This document shows, in pieces, positions 62,297 through 64,000 of a DNA stretch of 64,000 nt. Location: NCBI RefSeq assembly GCF_030813245.1, contig NZ_JAUSUA010000002.1, positions 744,001-808,000 on the forward strand, written 5' to 3'. Position numbers and translations under genes: made by a program. The notes under the pieces were generated by a model. It was not told the origin of the DNA. It did no database searches and saw only the letters and a program-made list of their open reading frames with translations. Source of the DNA: Alkalicoccobacillus murimartini. Lineage in GTDB: Bacteria; Bacillota; Bacilli; Bacillales; Bacillaceae_D. Position 1 is the first letter of the stretch, and every line of letters starts with the position of its first letter.

Positions 62297-63124
62297 ATGC
62301 GTTATGTATCTTTGACTTCATGGAGTTTAAATCGACTTCTCGGTCCATTGTATTGGTCGAAGTGGAATCAACAAAAAAAAGACATTGAGACTTTCATTGA
62401 TGAACAGCCTGAGATTCATAGCTTGCTTGATTTACCTGCGTTATTAGCTGAAAAAGGCTTTCAAGCTATGGAAATCATTCATCCGCACGTTCCTTCTACA
62501 GACACAGAGTACCTTAAGAAGCTACATAAAGCTACCCAAAAAGCCGGAATTCGTTTTTATAATCTGTTAATCGATTATGGCGACATCACAAACGAAGACC
62601 CTGTTCGACGCAAACGAGATATGGATTTTATAAAAAGCTGGATTGATATCGCTTCCAAAGTTGGTGCGGAGAATGTACGTGTGATAGGAGGAGATGCAAA
62701 GCCGGACGATAAAAAGGCTTTACAACTTGCCGCGCTTCAGCTGATGGAATTATGTGCGTATGCCAAGAAAAAGGGTGTAGGTGTTTTAACAGAGAATTTT
62801 CATTCCTTAACCTCCACATCAGAGAATTGCTTATTTTTGTATGAGCAGACGGATATCACTGGTTTAATCAGTGATTTTGGAAACTTTAGTGGCCCTTCAA
62901 AATTTCAGTCACTTAGTGAAACCATCCCAAATAGTACATCCATTCATGTAAAGGCTCTTAGTAATAAAGATGGAAGTATAAATAAATCTGAACTTCTGCA
63001 ATGCTTAGATCTAGTTGAGCAAGCCAACTATGATGGACCGTTAACGATTGTATATGATGGACCCAATGACATGTGGCAAGGTATTGAAGAAGTCAAAGAG
63101 ATCGTGCAGAGATACATTATATGA
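62297..63124 (+). CDS. Sugar phosphate isomerase/epimerase-like TIM barrel
   Basis: The start is ATG 62297; TTG codons at 62285 and 62288 are possible but poorly spaced from GAGAGG. The product is 275 aa of the AP_endonuc_2 (xylose isomerase-like) fold. FQAMEIIHPHVPS, GAENVRVIGGD, GVLTENFHSL and TSIHVKAL carry the expected metal-binding Glu, His and Asp positions. Such proteins isomerise or epimerise sugars or inositol derivatives, or act as dehydratases. Its TGA overlaps the ATG of the ROK gene (ATGA), so both are one operon. Confidence 0.85.
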   Translation: MRYVSLTSWSLNRLLGPLYWSKWNQQKKDIETFIDEQPEIHSLLDLPALLAEKGFQAMEIIHPHVPSTDTEYLKKLHKATQKAGIRFYNLLIDYGDITNEDPVRRKRDMDFIKSWIDIASKVGAENVRVIGGDAKPDDKKALQLAALQLMELCAYAKKKGVGVLTENFHSLTSTSENCLFLYEQTDITGLISDFGNFSGPSKFQSLSETIPNSTSIHVKALSNKDGSINKSELLQCLDLVEQANYDGPLTIVYDGPNDMWQGIEEVKEIVQRYII

Positions 63125-64000
63125 ATGGAAATATCGTAAAAGAGCTCAACTTAAATAAAGTACGCGGTATCTTACAGAAGCATGGAATAGCAACAAAACC
63201 TCAACTTGCAGAAGCCACAAGTCTAAGTGTTGTCACGATTAACTCTCTTGTAAAAGAGCTCTTGGCTCGAGGTGAAGTGTATGAAGACAAAACCGTGCCT
63301 TCAAATGGCGGGCGTCCTGCTCTAACGTACCGATTTAACTATAATTACAGCTTGGCTTTAGTTTTACTCTTTAATGAGAACCATTGGAAGGATGAGGTTG
63401 TTGCTTCAATTGTTAACTTGAATGGTGACACATTAAAAAGAGAAGAGCATCAAATTCCTGTATTTGACTTACACCATTTTGAGCAGATTATTGCCGAACT
63501 CATAAACGCGTATCCTGCTGTAAAAATGATCGGGATTGGGATTCCAGGCCAAGTAGTAAATGGAGAAATCACCGTAAGCAGTCATGAAACATTAAAGGGC
63601 ATACGAATGGCTGATTCGATTCAAGAAACATTCGGTCTGCCTGTTTTGATTGAAAATGATGTAAATGCGGCAGTCAGTGGCTACTTTGCTTCAGAAGATA
63701 AGGGACAAAGTGACTGCGTTATCGGCATTTACTTCCCAGATAAGTACCCACCTGGTGTTGGCATTCATTTAAACGGATCCGTAGTAAAAGGGAGAAACGG
63801 CATGGCTGGAGAGATTAAATTTCTTCCTATGGATGTTGACTGGACGGGGCATTGGAACCCAACAGAATTTATCAAGGTCACATGTCATGTTATTCAGACT
63901 CTGAACGCTGTCTTGGCTCCTGATAAAATTGTTTTTTATCAAAACGTCGTATCTGATGAGGAGTGGATCTCTTCTTGGAACACCTATCAAAATGAACATG
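63121..64000 (+). CDS. ROK-family transcriptional regulator (cut by window end)
   Basis: Starts at ATG 63121 overlapping the previous stop, and is still open at base 64000 after 293 codons. Residues 1-75 are a winged helix (LNLNKVRGILQKHGIATKPQLAEATSLSVVTINSLVKELL, SNGGRPALTYRFN). The ROK domain follows with GIGIPGQVV and the END motif IENDVNAA. After NGMAGEIKFLP the Cys-rich zinc cluster typical of ROK kinases (CxCGxxGCxE) is missing, so this is likely a sugar-sensing repressor without that zinc site. It probably controls its own operon with the isomerase. Confidence 0.9.
   Translation, partial: MNGNIVKELNLNKVRGILQKHGIATKPQLAEATSLSVVTINSLVKELLARGEVYEDKTVPSNGGRPALTYRFNYNYSLALVLLFNENHWKDEVVASIVNLNGDTLKREEHQIPVFDLHHFEQIIAELINAYPAVKMIGIGIPGQVVNGEITVSSHETLKGIRMADSIQETFGLPVLIENDVNAAVSGYFASEDKGQSDCVIGIYFPDKYPPGVGIHLNGSVVKGRNGMAGEIKFLPMDVDWTGHWNPTEFIKVTCHVIQTLNAVLAPDKIVFYQNVVSDEEWISSWNTYQNEH

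Overview
The window looks like a chromosomal segment of a Bacillaceae bacterium. Evidence: about 40% GC, AGGAGG-type ribosome binding sites with frequent TTG/GTG starts, a Fur box, a sigma-B type promoter, LicT/RAT antitermination, and gene sets organised as in Bacillus subtilis (yxdJKLM-yxeA, licT-bglP-bglH, pbuE- and yuiF-like genes). Very acidic secreted proteins and repeat types that I associate with alkaliphilic bacilli suggest an alkaliphilic or salt-tolerant lineage; that part is inference. I saw no rRNA, tRNA, CRISPR array, prophage or insertion-sequence transposase.

Layout. 1-6.7 kb: the 3' part of a GH78 alpha-L-rhamnosidase, two very small ORFs, a YxeA-like protein, an AEC transporter, a 3-hydroxyisobutyryl-CoA hydrolase, and a PadR/HAAS/membrane-repeat operon with its own operator. 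6.7-17.7 kb: a small unknown protein, an M48 protease fused to ankyrin repeats, an FAD oxidoreductase, a Fur-controlled iron-siderophore binding lipoprotein, RluF, a quinone-oxidoreductase-like protein, an EamA exporter with cysteine dioxygenase, another AEC transporter, a composite dispersed repeat and an ABC exporter. 17.9-26.3 kb: a complete reductive pyrimidine catabolism operon (preT, preA, dihydropyrimidinase, NCS1 permease, an unknown 75-aa protein, beta-ureidopropionase, class III aminotransferase) that would take uracil/thymine to malonate/methylmalonate semialdehyde. 26.6-38.4 kb: htpX, small membrane proteins, a UbiD-family decarboxylase, an ABC-F ribosome-protection protein with an attenuator leader, PbuE-like and YuiF-like transporters, a GmhB-like phosphatase, an MBL hydrolase and a GlsB/YeaQ stress protein.

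38.6-45.3 kb: an atypical peptide-type ABC importer. Its binding lipoprotein reads as a circular permutation of the SBP_bac_5 fold, both permeases carry long N-terminal membrane extensions, and the two ATPases are fused in a divergent gene. 45.3-50.3 kb: a BceRS/BceAB-type peptide-sensing and detoxification module (yxdJ, yxdK, yxdL, yxdM, yxeA). 50.3-51.5 kb: an HxlR repressor divergent from an FMN reductase with a consensus promoter flanked by palindromes. 52.2-58.2 kb: the beta-glucoside locus licT-bglP-bglH with two RAT/terminator switches, plus a second EIIBC without EIIA. 58.5-64 kb: a mannonate-dehydratase-like enolase, a GntR regulator, a 51-aa membrane peptide, a Bcr/CflA MFS pump, a sugar isomerase/epimerase-like TIM barrel and a ROK regulator cut by the window end.

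The most unusual feature is a set of intergenic arrays at 4.6, 6.5, 34.9, 38.5, 51.6 and 51.9 kb. A short core (GAGCA/GCGCA, GCGTGT, or CTTGAT) preceded by a pyrimidine tract recurs every 19-22 bp, averaging about 20.5-21 bp (two helical turns), while the spacers are not conserved. Three core families share the same period. They encode nothing obvious and are not CRISPR.
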